Positions 16,189-16,769 of a DNA stretch of 16,769 nucleotides are shown piece after piece. The notes under the pieces were generated by a model, which saw nothing but the letters and a program-made list of their open reading frames with translations, was not told the DNA's origin and made no database searches. The translations under genes and the position numbers were made by a program. Origin of the DNA: Acanthaster planci (taxonomy: Eukaryota; Echinodermata; Asteroidea; Valvatida; Acanthasteridae); assembly GCF_001949145.1 (NCBI RefSeq), contig NW_019091529.1:496092-512860 (forward strand), given 5' to 3'. Numbering within the stretch: the first letter of the stretch is position 1; every line of letters starts with the position of its first letter.

Positions 16189-16769
16189 CTGGGGGAAGAG
16201 GGAGAAGAGAAAGACAAAACAATTACGTACATTACACCTGCCTTCCTACCGTACTTTCCATGAAGCAAACATTAAGTTTATATGTAGAGGGTCCAGCTAC
16301 ACGTGACCTACCGGTAACTTGACTGCCTCAAAGAAAACCCAATGCTTTATGCTGATTGATTTACCCCTTGGATACCGTAACAGGATATAAACTGCATCTT
16401 CCCACCTTCTATGTACATATACTTATCTGCAGTATATACACTGGATTGACTGTCCATGCAAAGAAAACCATCTTGTGCTTAAATGCTATGAGAGAGGTCC
16501 ACTTTTAATGAGGACATGACACAAACATCTAGCTTCTTACTGACCAATCAGCATTCTACACTTATGCCACCTGACCCCTGACATCTTTCTGTGTATGTAG
16601 AGACACAGGCGCACTTCAAGAAACTGTATTTTGTCATAAAAATAACAATAATCCTTTGGTGGAGACTCACAATGTGCCTGCACAGATTTGTGCACTTTTT
16701 TGTATGACTTGATGAATATATGCAAACAATTTCTGTTTTAATGTACAGTCATGCACACGTACATTATAT
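16189..16769. other. OGDH: OGDH intron upstream of the first exon seen
   Basis: Starts with the pyrimidine-rich acceptor tract (TTTCTCTTCTCCCTCTTCCC on the minus strand). The preceding OGDH exon, expected to hold the GDAAFAGQG and NNQ motifs, is not present up to 16769. Confidence 0.7.

Noticed and set aside
1-16769. tRNA genes, CRISPR arrays, bacterial-type operons or promoters
   Set aside because: No tRNA B-box with a foldable partner, no regular spaced repeats, and the content is clearly a eukaryotic intron-bearing locus.

Overview
This window looks like nuclear DNA of an invertebrate animal, most likely a marine deuterostome or lophotrochozoan. The reasons are an intron-rich housekeeping gene with animal-type splice sites, AT-rich non-coding DNA, very frequent TACATGTA-type palindromes, and transposon families typical of such genomes. 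The species cannot be named from the sequence.

The backbone is one host gene on the minus strand, the mitochondrial 2-oxoglutarate dehydrogenase E1 subunit (OGDH). Four consecutive internal exons are recognisable, in transcript order 16188-16009, 4609-4457, 4052-3950 and 3804-3688. Together they encode about 184 residues of the middle of the enzyme without a break, and all splice sites are GT/AG. Exons further 5' lie beyond base 16769. Exons further 3' lie beyond the left edge, or in 1-3687 where I could not find them.

Almost everything else is intron, dominated by an 11.4 kb intron (4610-16008) between the first two exons seen. From left to right, the window holds: (1) an unassigned left part (1-1806); (2) an internally deleted hAT-like element (1814-2703) with the N-terminal end of a zinc-finger transposase; (3) a 189 bp hAT MITE (3461-3649) with a perfect 8 bp target duplication, 30-40 bp downstream of an OGDH donor site; (4) a 1.17 kb non-autonomous pogo/Tc1-mariner-like element (5453-6625) flanked by TA; (5) a broken transposase copy with its middle deleted (7924-8626); (6) a decayed SWIM zinc finger plus YqaJ/lambda-exonuclease-type gene (9674-11067); (7) a Gag-like ORF1 fragment of a retroelement (about 12240-12720); (8) a third, short copy of the same transposase N-terminus (14456-14574). 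All the transposase and nuclease remnants lie on the OGDH coding strand; the Gag-like fragment lies on the opposite strand.

The most interesting content is the SWIM-YqaJ nuclease pseudogene, which no single long ORF reveals and which had to be read across frames, and the family of three transposase N-termini sharing a W-x-W-L-E-E-K-D core. No complete mobile-element gene is present, and OGDH is the only gene likely to be functional here.
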